Shown piece by piece: positions 42,520-54,339 of a DNA stretch of 64,000 bases. Made by a program: the position numbers and the translations under genes. Position 1 is the first letter of the stretch; each line of letters starts with the position of its first letter. The stretch lies in contig NC_134027.1 in NCBI RefSeq assembly GCF_964204645.1, forward strand, positions 16,976,485 through 17,040,484, read 5' to 3'. Source of the stretch: Tubulanus polymorphus. Its lineage: Eukaryota; Nemertea; Palaeonemertea; Tubulaniformes; Tubulanidae. The notes below the pieces were generated by a model. It worked only from the letters and a program-made list of their open reading frames with translations. It was not told the DNA's origin and made no database searches.

Positions 42520-43005
42520 AGATGAGGACGCCAGTGATATGACGACTGAGTTTCAAGTCGTCAAAACGTCACGATATGTCGACATATTCGTGTCGAATTG
42601 ATGCGATATATTGACATAAATATGGCGACTTGTCGAGTTGGAACGCAACAACTCGAGTCCCTTTATCGCTTCCGTAGATCTTTCATTAAGTAGGATCACT
42701 TGAATGATCGCTTTAATATCACTTTAAAAGAAAAAGAATCTGCCAAAATGACCTTAATATTCGACACTATATCTACGGAAGCGATAAGGGGCCTCGAGAT
42801 GACGCGTTCCAACTCGACAAGTCGCCATATTATTGTCGACATACCGCGATATATCGCGTCAAGTCGACATGAATATGTCGATATATCATGACGTTTTGAC
42901 GACATATTTCGTTTTCTCAACCATTTTCCTCGCGACAAGTCGACATATTCATGACGACTTGAAACTCAGTTGTCATATTACTGGCGTCCTCATCTTACAT
43001 TTAGA
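42520..43005. repeat. Foldback repeat with arms of 160-220 bp
   Basis: 42520-42676 (GAGGACGCCAGTGATATGAC onward to CTTTATCGCTTCCGTA) is repeated in inverse orientation at 42774-43005 (TACGGAAGCGATAAGG to ACTGGCGTCCTC). The right arm is longer by a partial internal duplication. Confidence 0.8.
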
Positions 43006-43196
43006 CATCTTCAACGTCTTCAAATGACGGCTTGTCCCGTGGAAAATAAGCAAATAAGCGAAATTTGTCGTGAAAACGTCACGATACGTAGACATATTCA
43101 TGTGGACTTGACACGATATATCGCGATATATCGACATAAATATGGCGACTTGTCGAGTTTGAACGCGACAACTCGAGGCCCTTTATCGTTTCCGTA
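42774..43196. mobile_element. MITE of about 423 bp with long TIRs and a 7-bp duplication
   Basis: The left end TACGGAAGCGATAAGGGGCC and right end GGCCCTTTATCGTTTCCGTA are inverted; the similarity continues through GACAAGTCGCCATAT for more than 80 bp. CTATATC directly precedes and directly follows it. Confidence 0.75.
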
Positions 43197-43285
43197 CTAT
43201 ATCAGATTAATCGACTTCAAAATAGGCGAATGCATAAGTCTTTATTACGTTATTAATTGGCGTAATTATTCAAAAGCTAATAATG

Positions 43286-44835
43286 TGGGCGACAAAACCA
43301 AAAAAAATAATTGTCGCGGGCGATAAAACCAAAATAATCAATTGTCGCGGGCGATAAAACCAAAATAATCAATTGTCGCTGGCGATAAAACCAAAATATT
43401 GAATTGTCGCGGGCGACAAAACCAAAAAAAATGAATAAAACCAAAAAACCAATAAAACCAAAATAATGAATTGTCGCAGGCGATAAAACCAAAAAAATGA
43501 ATTGTCGCGGGCGATAAAACCAAAATCTTGAATTGTCACGGGCGACAAAACCAAAATATTCAATTGTCGCGGGCGACAAAACAAAACTAATGAATTGTCG
43601 CGGGCGGTAAAACCAAAATGATGAATTGTCGCGGGCGATAAAACCAAAATATTGAAGTGTCGCAGGTGATAAAACCGCGACAAAAAGAAAAAAAAATTGT
43701 CGCGGGCAACAAAACCAAAATATTCAATTGTCGCGGGCGACAAAACCAAACTAATGAATTGTCGCGGGCGATAAAACCAAAATAATGAATTGTCGCGGGC
43801 GATAAAACCAAAATATTGAAGTGTCGCAGGCGATAAAACCGCGACAAAAAGAAAAAAAAATTGTCGCGAGCGATAAAACCAAACTAATGAATTGTCGCGG
43901 GCGGTAAAACCAAAATAATGAATTGTCGCAGGCGATAAAACCAAAATATTGAAGTGTCGCAGGCGATAAAACCGCGACAAAAAGAAAAAAAAATTGTCGC
44001 GGGCGACAAAACCAAAATATTCAATTGTCGCGGGCGACAAAACCAAACTAATGAATTGTCGCGGGCGATAAAACCAAAATAATGAGTTGTCGCGGGCGAT
44101 AAAACCAAAATATTGAAGTGTCGCAGGCGATAAAACCGCGACAAAAAGAAAAAAAAATTGTCGCGAGCGATAAAACCAAAATAATGAATTGTCGCGGGCG
44201 ATAAAACCAAAATCTTGAATTGTCGCCATTGTCGCGTGCGACGAAACCAAAATAATGAATTGTCGCGGGCGATAAAACCAAAATATTAAATTGTCGTGGG
44301 CGACAAAACCAAAATATTGTTTTGTCGCGGGTGACAAAACCAAATTAATGAATTGTCGCGGGCGATAAAACCAAAATAATGAATTGTCGCGGGCGATAAA
44401 ACCAAAATAATGAATTGTCGCTGGCGATAAAACCAAAATATTGAATTGTCGCGGGCGACAAATCCAAAAAATGAATTGTCGCGGCAGGAAAACCAAAATC
44501 TTGAATTGTCGTGGGCGACAAAACCAAACTAATGAATTGTTGCGGGCGATAAAACCAAAATAATGAATTGTCGCGGGCGATAAAACCGCGACAAAAAAAA
44601 ATTGTCGCGGGCGATAAAACCAAAATAATGAATTGTCGCGGGCGATAAAACCAAAATAATGTATTGTCGCGGGCGATAAAACCAAAATATTGAATTGTCA
44701 TGGGCGACAAAACCAAAATATTGATTTGTCGCGGGTGACAAAACCAAATTAATGAATTGTCGCGGGCGATAAAACCAAAATAATGAATTGTCGCGGGCGA
44801 TAAAACCAAAATAATGAACCAAAATTATTGTTTTG
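43286..44835. repeat. 31-bp minisatellite, cluster 1, about 50 units
   Basis: Unit of the type TTGTCGCGGGCGATAAAACC + AAAATAATGAA. Variants GCGACAAAACC and CAAACTAATG alternate. A higher-order block with ACCGCGACAAAAAGAAAA recurs about every 131-166 bp (about 43670, 43836, 43967 and 44131). The minus strand is open in several frames because no unit contains a stop in those phases; not genes. Confidence 0.92.
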
Positions 44836-46160
44836 TCGCGTTATTTTAGTTTTGTCGTTTTGTCATAATGTCGCCCTCATTTGCATATACGTGTTTTTTT
44901 TACGTATGGCCCTTATCAGCCACCATAATAAAGCCTTAAGGTCGCGTAAAACTCGATAAACACTTCAAGCGACACAGCGAACGATCTCCTTTCCCCCACA
45001 GCGAACGCTTAACCTAGTAGAGGCTACTAGCCTATGTAGGCCTATGTATATGCGTAGGCCTAATATCCGGACAGATTGGTCGTAGGCCTATTGAATTTAA
45101 CAACCCACCTAAATATCGTAAATTTTGTTTTGAAGTTCAATCCAATGAGTCCGTTAATAAACGCAACAATTGTACTGTGTTTGTTTGAGACAGTAAAGCT
45201 CAGTACCGGTAGGCCTAAAGCCGCGTTAAACTCCATAAACACTTCAAGCGACACATCGAACGATCCCTTTCCCCCACAGCGAACGCTTACTCCGAATGTC
45301 AAGTGTGAGTCCAGCATACGGAAAGGATTATGTGTTATATACTTGTATTTAGTAAATACCTTGTGCATTTGTCAATGATCGGTATGTACTGTAGGAAATA
45401 TAGAGTATTGATGGTATTGATATAGAGGTTGAAGCCCGCGGCCGAATAAAGTAATATATTCTTTTATTTTGATACCTCGTCGACATAACAGCTTTTCTCC
45501 GCTATATCTCTTCGGCGTGTTTAGTTTAGGCCTACGATTCCCCGGTACACTAAAGATTTATCTTAGTAAATACACGGTTAATTCGGTAAAGAAAAATAGG
45601 TATTGTTATACTAACTCCTTGAAACCCGCAGCCAAATCACTGGTAGTAATAAATTAATTTGTACTCGATTTGATATTCATGATGAGGAGAAACTCGCAGC
45701 TGATCCCCGTAACGACGATGTAGTAACACACGTCGATTCGTCGATGTTTACGGCTCGACAGTGCTTGTAAAATCTAAAGTAGTAAATTTCCAGTGTATCG
45801 GTAATATGATTTGATGAGGAAAATGGGCTATTGTTAAAATCACTGTTTGAAGACCGCGACTGAATTTGAAGTCTGCGGATAAATTAGTTCATTTATACTT
45901 GAATTGATAATCGAAGTGACAGTCGGCCTGCGGGTTGATTTCGGGATGACGACTCGAAAAACATGTCGCCCCATTGAATGGGGCTAAATTTTCTATGTTT
46001 ACGGCCCGACAGCGCTTTTGCAACGATGATTCGTGAAAAAACACGCGGGCTATTTGTAGATCTCAGTGAGCTGAACGATATTATATGGATTGTATATGAA
46101 ACAGCGGTAAGGTAACAAAGCCTATGTTCTTTTGGTAAAAATAGTGTGGAAGAAAATAAT
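44836..46160. repeat. Composite repeat unit 1 (Helentron- or Pearl-like?)
   Basis: Starts after the minisatellite with CGCGTTATTTTAGTTTTGTC and ends GGTAAAAATAGTGTGGAAG followed by AAT repeats. It is repeated at 48421-49441 and 50561-51582. Three diverged internal subrepeats of about 180-200 bp begin TTGAAGCCCGCGGCCG, TTGAAACCCGCAGCC and TTGAAGACCGCGACTG. Copy 1 carries an extra insert (about 45000-45230), which partly duplicates the CGACACAGCGAACGATC segment. No coding potential seen. Confidence 0.8.
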
Positions 46161-46200
46161 AATAAATATAGCTGCAAAGCAGCGATAACGGGTTTTCTGC
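46161..46200 (+). repeat. Junction module, copy 2
   Basis: AATAAATATAGCTGCAAAGC then AGCGATAACGGGTTTTCTGC, directly after AAT repeats. See 38861-38905 and 52021-52060. Confidence 0.75.
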
Positions 46201-46202
46201 AC

Positions 46203-46545
46203 AGTCTTAGAATCCTGTTCAACGGTGGATTTCAACAAAGCATTTGATAAGGCTCAACATCAGCCATTACTGAACAGGCTATTAGGAAACAGTATCAATG
46301 ATAGGTCGCCCAAATGGCACAGCAGTTATCTCTGAACGGAAACTTGTAACCGAAATCAACGGAACGCCTCATCTTGGAATGAGACGGTCTAACTAGTGGA
46401 GTCACGCAAGGTAGTATCCTAAGTCGTCTTCTGTTTAATGTCCTGACAAATGACATACACAGTAATCCAAAATATACCAGACCGAGTAAATTTCCAAAAC
46501 AACCTTAACACACTGTTCGACCAAAAACTTAATGTTCCGACAAAA
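46203..46545 (+). pseudogene. LINE reverse-transcriptase fragment, copy 2
   Basis: Same 330-bp decayed RT piece as 41548-41880, here followed by the 31-bp minisatellite. Residues such as VDFNKAFDKAQHQPLLNRLL are readable before the frame fails. Confidence 0.65.
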
Positions 46546-46818
46546 CCACGGGCGACATAACCAAAATTATGAATTGTCGCGGGTGACAAAACCAAAATAT
46601 TGAATTGTCACGGGCGACAAAACAAAAATAATGAATTGTCGCGGGCGATAAAACCAAAATAATGAATTGTCGCTCGGGCGTTAAAACCAAAATATTGAAT
46701 TGTTGCGGGCGATAAAACCAAAATAATGAATTGTCGCGGACGACAAAAACAAACTATTGAATTGTTGCATGCGACAAAACCAAAATAATGAATTGTCGCG
46801 GGCGACAAAACCAAACTA
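46546..46818. repeat. 31-bp minisatellite, cluster 2, about 9 units
   Basis: Same unit as cluster 1. It stops abruptly at GGGGTCCAGGGACACC. Confidence 0.9.
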
Positions 46819-47930
46819 GGGGTCCAGGGACACCATGCTCACTTGGGCAGTGGTTTCAAATGCTCAACAATCTAACAATTTCAATACATAACGCCCTCTA
46901 GTGACCATATACAAAAACCAATGACCTTGAAACCCACCACAATCATAGAACATGTGAGCAGCTAGGATTTTGTAATTTAATATGGAAATACTAAGTTATT
47001 CTACTATTCAACGACCCCTGGTGACCATATGCAAAACCCAATGACCTTAAAACTCACCACAATCGTAGTACATGTCATGAAATACAACTTTGCAATTGAT
47101 CATAGTAACAAAATATGCCTAAGTACCAATCTAATAAGGAAATACTAAGCCATTCTACTATTCAGCGCCCCCTGGTGACTATATGGAATAACTAATGTCC
47201 TTAAAAACTCACCACAATCATAGACGATGTCATGAACTACAACTTTGCAATGGATCATGGTAAGAAACTATGCCTAAGTACCAATCTAATAAGGAAAAAC
47301 TAAGCTTTTCTACTATTCAACGCCCCCTGGTGACTAAATGGAATAACTAATGTCCTTAAAAACTCACCACAATCATAGACGATGTCATGAACTACAACTT
47401 TGCCATGGTAACAAAATATGCCTTGGTACAAATATAACATAGCGATACTAAGTTATTGTATTATCCAACGCCCCCTGATGGCCACATATAAAAACCAATG
47501 ACCTTGAAACTCACCAAAATCATAGAACACGTTATGGGCTACAACTTCCCAATTGAATATAGTAACACAATATGCTTAGGTATCAATTAATTGTGGAAAA
47601 ACATTTTCCCACCTACGAATGAGTACTGATGACATCAAGATGGCCGCCAATTGCGTCATAATTGGCTGATCAAAAATACCTGTCCCAGGTATAAAACATC
47701 CCTCTCTAAAGAATATCCATCAGCAATTGCAATGAGAAATGGCAAACCAGTAGGAAGCTACAGGACCTAGAATTCTGGCCAAAATTGACATTTTTGGGCA
47801 CTAAAAAGGTCATAGGACGGCCATCTTGAGTCAGATCGACCCAATTTTCTTATGCTGATGGGCCTTTGGTAGATTCAAATATAAACGAAAGATCAAGGTA
47901 ATTGATCAAAGCGTCTTCAAAATTTTCTTC
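46819..47930. repeat. Tandem repeat of about 150 bp (CGCCCCCTGGTGAC type) and flank
   Basis: Between about 46885 and 47560 the motif CGCCCCCTGGTGACCATAT, with CAATGACCTTGAAACTCACC and ACTACAACTTTGC-type words, recurs about every 140-160 bp, five copies. The remaining 370 bp to 47930 has no repeat or gene that I can support. Confidence 0.75.
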
Positions 47931-48420
47931 GGGCGACAAAACCAAAATAATGAATTGTCTCGTGCGACAAAACCAAAATAATGAATTGTCGCGGGCAATA
48001 AAACCAAAATAATGAATTATCGCGGGCGATAAAACCAAAATATTGAATTGTCGTGGGCGATAAAACCAAAATAATGAATTGTCGCGGGCGACAAAACCAA
48101 ACTAATGAATTGTCGCGGGCGACAAAACCAAAAAAAGAATTGTGGGGGCGACAAAATCAAAATAATGAATTGTCGCGGGCGACAAAACAAAAATGGTGAA
48201 TTGTCCAGGCGACAAAACCAAAATGGTGAAGTGTCGCGGGCGACAAAACCAAAATAATGAATTGTCGCGGGCGATAAAACCAAAATGATGAATTTTCTCG
48301 GGCGACAAAACCAAAATAATGAATTGTCGCTGGCGATAAAACCAAAGTAGTGAATTGTCGTGGGCAATAAAACCAAAATATTGAATTTCCGCGGGCGACA
48401 AAATCAAAATCATTGTTTTC
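47931..48420. repeat. 31-bp minisatellite, cluster 3, about 16 units
   Basis: Same unit as cluster 1, leading directly into composite unit 2. Confidence 0.9.
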
Positions 48421-49441
48421 TCGCGTTATTTTAGTTTTGTCGTTTTGTCGTAATGTCGCCCTCATTTGCATATTCGTGTTTTTTTATCTTATCAGCCACC
48501 ATACAAAAGCCTTAAGGTCGCGTAAAACTCGATAAACACTTCAAGCGACACAGCGAACGATCTCCTTTCCCCCACAGCGAACGCTTACTCCGAATGTCAA
48601 GTGTGAGTCCAGCATACGGATAGGAGTGTGTTATATACTTGTATTTAGTAAATACCTTGTGCATTTGACAATGATCGGTATGTACTGTAGGAAATATACA
48701 GTATTAATAAATGGTTGAAGCCCGCGGCCGAATAAAGTAATATATTCTTTTATTTTGATACCTCGTCGACATAACAGCTTTTCTCCGCCATATCTCTTCG
48801 GCCTGTTTAGTTTAGGCCTACGATTCCCCGGTACACTAAAGATTTATCTTAGTAAATACACGGTTAATTCGGTAAAGAAATATAGGTATTGTTAAACTAA
48901 CTCCTTGAAACCCGCAGCCAAATCACTGGTAGTAATAAATTAATTTGTACTCGATTTGATTCTCATGATGAGGAGAAACTCGCAGCTCATCCCCGGAACG
49001 TCGATGTAGTAACACATGTCGATTCGTCGATGTTTACGGCACGACAGTGCTTTTAAAATCTAAAGTAGTAAATTTCCAGTGTATCGGTAATATGATTTGA
49101 TGAGAAAAATGGGCTTTTGTTAAAATCACTGTTTGAAGACCGCGACTGAATGTGAAGTCTGCGGCAATAAATTAGTTCATTTATACTTGAATTGATAATC
49201 GAAGTGACAGTCGGCCTGCGGGTTGATTTCGGGATGACGACTCGAAAAACATGTCGCCCCATTGAATGGGGCTAAATTTTCGATGTTTACAGCCCGACAG
49301 CGCTTTTGTAACGATGATTCGTGAAAAAACACGCGGGCTATTTGTAGATCTCGGTGAGCTGAACGATATTATATGGATTGTATATGAAACAGCGGTAAGG
49401 TAACAAAGCCTATGTTCTTTTGGTAAAAATAGTGTGGAAGA
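48421..49441. repeat. Composite repeat unit 2
   Basis: Close copy of unit 1 without its extra insert. Ends in AAT repeats and the hairpin cassette array. Confidence 0.85.
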
Positions 49442-49722
49442 AAATAATAATAATAATAATCACGCGGATATCAATAGGGTTTTCTGTGAAATAACAGAAA
49501 ACCCTAATAATAATCACGCGGATATCAATAGGGTTTTCTGTGAAATAACAGAAAACCCTAATAATCACGCGGATATCAATAGGGTTTTCTGTGAAATAAC
49601 AGAAAACCCTAATAATAATCACGCGGATATCAATAGGGTTTTCTGTGAAATAACAGAAAACCCTAATAATCACGCGGATATCAATAGGGTTTTCTGTGAA
49701 ATAACAGAAAACCCTAATAATG
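49442..49722. repeat. Five-copy hairpin cassette array
   Basis: Unit: CACGCGGATATCAAT, then AGGGTTTTCTGT-GAAATA-ACAGAAAACCCT (a perfect 12-bp stem), then AATAAT or AATAATAAT. Units alternate 54 and 51 bp. The reading frame stays open only because both lengths are multiples of three. Confidence 0.92.
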
Positions 49723-50560
49723 AATTGTCGCTGGCGATAAAACCAAAGTAATGAATTGTCGTGGGCGATAAAACCAAAATAATGAATTGTCTCGGGCGAC
49801 AAAAACAAAATATTGAATTGTCACGTGCGACAAAACCAAAATAATGAATTGTTGCGGGCGACAAAACCAAAATAATGAATTGTTGCGGGCGATAAAACCA
49901 AAATAATGAATTGTGTCGTGCGACAAAACCAAAATAATGAATTGTCGCGGGCGACAAAACCAAAATAATGAATTATCGCGGGCGATAAAACCAAAATATT
50001 GAATTGTCGCAGGCGATAAAACCAAAATATTGAATTGTCGCGGGCGACAAAACCAAAAAAAAAATTGTCGCGGGCAACAAAAACAAAATATAAAACCAAA
50101 ATAATGAATTGTCGCGGGCGACAAAACTAAAAAGAAGGATTGTCGCGGGCGACAAAACCAAAATAATGAATTGTCGCTGGCGATAAAACCAAAGTAATGA
50201 ATTGTCGTAGGCGATAAAACCAAAATATTGAATTTTTTGCGGGCGACAAAACCAAAATATTGAATTGTCGCGGGCGATAAAACCAAAATATTGAATTGTC
50301 GCGGGTAACAAAACCCCAAAAAAATTGTCGCGGACGATAAAAACAAAATATTAAAAAAAATAATGAATTGTCTAGGGCGACAAAACCAAAAAGAAGAATT
50401 GTCGCGGGCGACAAAACCAAAATAATGAATTGTCGCTGGAGATAAAACCAAAGTAACGAATTGTCGCGGGCGATAAAACCAAAATATTGAATTGTCGCGG
50501 GCGACAAAACCAAAATAATGAATTGTCGCGGGCGACAAAATCAAAATCATTGTTTTCTCG
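49723..50560. repeat. 31-bp minisatellite, cluster 4, about 27 units
   Basis: Same unit, with several truncated units (for example around 50085 and 50350). It leads into composite unit 3. Confidence 0.9.
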
Positions 50561-51582
50561 CGTTATTTTAGTTTTGTCGTAATGTCGCCCTCATTTGCAT
50601 ATTCGTGTTTTTTATCTTATCAGCCAGCATACTAAAGCCTTAAGGTCGCGTAAAACTCGATAATCACTTCAAGCGACACAGCAAACGATCTCCTTTCCTC
50701 CACAGCGAACGCTTACTCCGAATGTCAAGTGTGAGTCCAGCATACGGATAGGAGTGTGTTGTATACTTGTATTTAGTAAATACCTTGTGGATTTGACAAT
50801 GATCGGTATGTACTGTAGGAAATATAGAGTATTGATGGTATTGATATAGAGGTTGAAGCCCGCGGCCGAATAAAGTAATATATTTCTTTATTTTGATACC
50901 TCGTCGACATAATAGCTTTTCTCCGCTATATCTCTTCGGCGTGTTTAGTTTAGGCCTACGACTCCCCGGTACACTTATGATTTATCTTAGTAAATACACG
51001 GTTAATTTGGTAAAGAAAAATAGGTATTGCTAAACTAACTGCTTGACGCCCGCAGCCAAATCACTGGTAGTTATAAATTAATTTGTACTCGATTTGATTC
51101 TTATGATGAGGAGAAACTCGCAGCTGATCCCCGGAACGACGATGTAGTAACACACGTCGATTCGTCGATGTTTACGGCTCGACAGTGTTTTTAAAATCTA
51201 AAGTAGTAAATTTCCAGTGTATTGGTAATATGATTTGATGAGGAAAATGGGCTATTGTTAAAATCACTGTTTGAAGACCGCGACTGAATGTGAAGTCTGC
51301 GGCAATAAATTAGTTCATTTATGCTTGAATTGATAATCGAAGTGACAGTCGGCCAGCGGGTTGATTTCGGGATGACGACTCGAAAAACATGTCGCCCCAT
51401 TGAATGGGGCTAAATTTTCGATGTTTACGGCCCGACAGCGCTTTTGTAACGATAATTCGTGAAAAAACACGCGGGCTATTTGTAGATCTCAGTGAGTTGA
51501 ACGATATTATATGGATTGTATATGAAACAGCGGTAAGGCAACAAAGCCTATGTTCTTTTGGTAAAAATAGTGTGGAAGAAAA
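50561..51582. repeat. Composite repeat unit 3
   Basis: Third copy of the unit at 44836 and 48421, highly similar to copy 2 throughout. Confidence 0.85.
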
Positions 51583-51985
51583 TAATAATAATAATAATCA
51601 CGCGGATATCAATAGGGTTTTCTGTGAAATAACAGAAAACCCTAATAATCACGCGGATATCAATAGGGTTTTCTGTGAAATAACAGAATTATCATGACAA
51701 TCGTGATAATCGTGATAATCGCGATGATCGCCATGATCGCCATGATCGCCATGATCGCCATGATCGTCATCATCGTCATGATCGTCATGATCGTCATCAT
51801 CGTCATCATCGTCATCATCGTCATAATCATAATCATAATCATAATCATAATCATAATCATAATCATAATCATAATCATAATCATAATCATAATCATAATC
51901 ATAATCATAATCATAATCATAATAACAATAACAATAACAATAACAATAACAATAACAAAACAATAACAATAATAATAATAATAAA

Positions 51986-52020
<35 letters not shown>
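51583..52020. repeat. Two hairpin cassettes followed by a compound microsatellite
   Basis: Two copies of the 51-bp cassette (51598-51690), then ATCGCCATG, ATCGTCATC, ATAATC, AATAAC and AAT runs in succession. Confidence 0.92.
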
Positions 52021-52060
52021 TAATAAATATAGCTGCAAAGCAGCGATAACGGGTTTCTGC
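52021..52060 (+). repeat. Junction module, copy 3
   Basis: TAATAAATATAGCTGCAAAG then CAGCGATAACGGG. It immediately follows an AAT run. Confidence 0.75.
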
Positions 52061-53640
52061 CTTGCCGGGATAAATACCGTACTAGGAAAAGAGTTGCAAA
52101 GGTTGCAAAAGATTTCACTGAAATCAGTTCACTACGTACCACTATCTGTGAAGAAGCGCCACCTAGGGGTCAGCCTGTATCATGGGTCAGCCCATATCAT
52201 GGATGTGTTGACCCATGGCTCTTAAGTGCAAAGTAATGATGTACCAAGTTTAGGGAAAATAACTTCAAGAAAATAGGTGATACAGTGACAGTTGTATCAA
52301 CTAATTTAGCTGGTTAGCCTAGTATACCTATGTTCATGTCCTCACACCAGGTTTTGTGATATCTATAATAAAATGGCAGAATAACACGCGAAAACGGATG
52401 CTAGAATGACTTTTCAAGATTTACGCCCCTCAGGGATTAGAATCGGAACTAATTATGTGAGGGGATCGTTGTATCTCATATCAAAGTACATGTGTATCAA
52501 TTTTCATAGAAATCCCTCCATCCGATGAGTAGATATTAATGAAAATGCATTTCCAACAATTTGTAGATGGCGCTATTGGAGCACCATACGAGTTACCTAC
52601 TTAAACCATACACCAATACAAGTGTCTTGTAAAGGGCTACTAACCACACATTGCAACCTCGATTCTATCACCAACGGTTAAGGACCTAGGAGCAAAAATC
52701 GTTGTTTCACAGTCCCCTGGTGGCAGTTGTATGAACTAATCATGCAGGTTGGCATATTACACACATGTCTTTGTACTTATACCAAGTTTTGTTATTCGAA
52801 TAATAAACAGACCGCATTACATACGAAAAATGGATGCTGAAATCGATTTTTCAAAATTTACGCCCCCTAGTGGTTGCATTTAGTAACCAGGTACATGTGT
52901 ATCAATTTTTATAGAAATCCATTGATACCCTTAATCGATATAGATGAAAATACGTTTTCCAGCGTCTTATAGGTGGCGCTACTGGAGAACCATCTGAGTT
53001 ACATAGTTATACTATTCATCAATATAAGCGTCTTGTCAAGGGCTACTGATCACTCATGGCAACCACAATTCTATCTCCAACGGTTAACGAGCTAGGAGCG
53101 AAAATCTCTTTTGAAAAATTTGGGGTCCCATTTTCGAGCCCGTAGAGCCCAAACAGTTAATCGCAGATAGGACGTGCCATTCACTTTTTTAACCTCCGGG
53201 CTGTTATAAACAACTTTCGTGCTCGCCCGAAGCTGAACAGTCAAAGACAAAAAATTTTCTCACACAGTTACTTTTCGATGTCAGAATTTGCAGATGTAAA
53301 ACACCCCCTGGTGGCTGAACTGGGTCCCAATCAAAGATCCCTTCGACTTACCTCAAGGTACCTCACGAAAGTTTCAAAAAAAATCCGTCAAGGAATATTG
53401 TAATGCTAGCAGCATATAATCATCCAAGCTCTCGCGTATAGATAGCTGCATTAGCTCTATACAGGGAAGATGCTGCCAGGATGCTATTGCTTGTATATGC
53501 GGCTACGAAAATTCCTCAGTTGCGTTCACTCGAGACTGACCTCATTCAGTGCGCCACATACATATTAGAGATAAAAGTACTAAAAAACTACAGATGTCGT
53601 ACACCAGCTCTATCAATGCTTATAGGGACAATGACAAACG
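52061..53640. repeat. Roughly 420-bp tandem repeat, about two copies, and flank
   Basis: About 52385-52735 and 52800-53110 share ACGGATGCTRRAAT, TTTACGCCCC, GTACATGTGTATCAATTTT, GGTGGCGCTA-type and CCAACGGTTAA words. The short CCCCCTGGTGGC motif recurs here as in 46885-47560. No gene. Confidence 0.7.
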
Positions 53641-53872
53641 TACCGACGCGCTAAGGGAATGACAATACACATACGTAGATGGATACTGTTTGAATCGGGC
53701 TTAAATTTCGATGTTTAGAGGCTCACAGTGAGTAAACAGTTGAGGTCTAATTAATATTATACACAGTATTTGTCAATGCAGCGTAGTACTTATGATACAG
53801 AATGGTTTCAACGACAGTGAAAGTAAGTTGCTGTTGTTTAAATCCTTTCAGTAAGATCCTGTGTGAAAAAGA

Positions 53873-53906
<34 letters not shown>

Positions 53907-54052
53907 CAGCAGGAATACAATAGGGTTTCTGCGAAGGCAGCAGAAACCCTAATAATAATCCACAGAATTACAATAGGATTTCTGCGAAAGCAGCAGAAAC
54001 CCTAATAATCACGTGAATCTCAATAGGGTTTTCTGTGGAGAAACAGAAATAT
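53641..54052. repeat. Diverged composite-unit tail with hairpin cassettes
   Basis: GATGTTTAGAGGCTCACAG resembles the end of the composite unit. An AAT run (about 53877-53905) is followed by three cassettes whose stems are TAGGGTTTCTGC / GCAGAAACCCTA and a TTTTCTGT variant. The last one abuts the Polinton remnant. Confidence 0.75.
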
Positions 54053-54054
54053 AT

Positions 54055-54330
54055 TTTTTTACTTTTAATTTTAATATCAAGAATCCGATTTTTTTTATAC
54101 CAATTACAACCAATTAGAATTAGTAAAATTACAAATCCAGTTGAATAATAAAATATTTATTAAACAGTTTAGAAGGAGTAGAAATATCATTATCTCCATC
54201 GTTGTTAATAACATTTATATTATTTATTTGTTCGCTTTTTAAAATACTTTTGAATTTATTCCTAATTGCCGACACCATTCAACTTGTTTCAACTCGGTTT
54301 TTTCATCACAGTAAATTGTTATTTCGGCAT
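54055..54330 (-). pseudogene. 122-aa-type Polinton membrane protein remnant
   Basis: Minus-strand sequence aligns with 2340-2660. The membrane-segment coding (ATTTGTAATTTTACTAATTC...TGG) and the basic N-terminal region with the Q...EWCRQLGI-like code are still readable, but frames are broken. It shows that Polinton DNA once extended left of element D. Confidence 0.7.
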
Positions 54331-54339
54331 AAGGGCAAT

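Noticed and set aside
43277-44822. Long minus-strand open frames (up to 438 codons) with repeated aromatic or Arg motifs
   Set aside because: They are the 31-bp minisatellite read in rotating phase; several overlapping frames are equally open, and no start motif or non-repeat domain exists.
49442-49722. CRISPR-like array of palindromic repeats
   Set aside because: The spacers are identical, the setting is a microsatellite in eukaryotic DNA, and no cas gene is present.
51404-51697. Open frame running into HADINRVFCEITENPN repeats
   Set aside because: It is the composite repeat plus hairpin cassettes; unit lengths 51 and 54 keep the frame open by chance.
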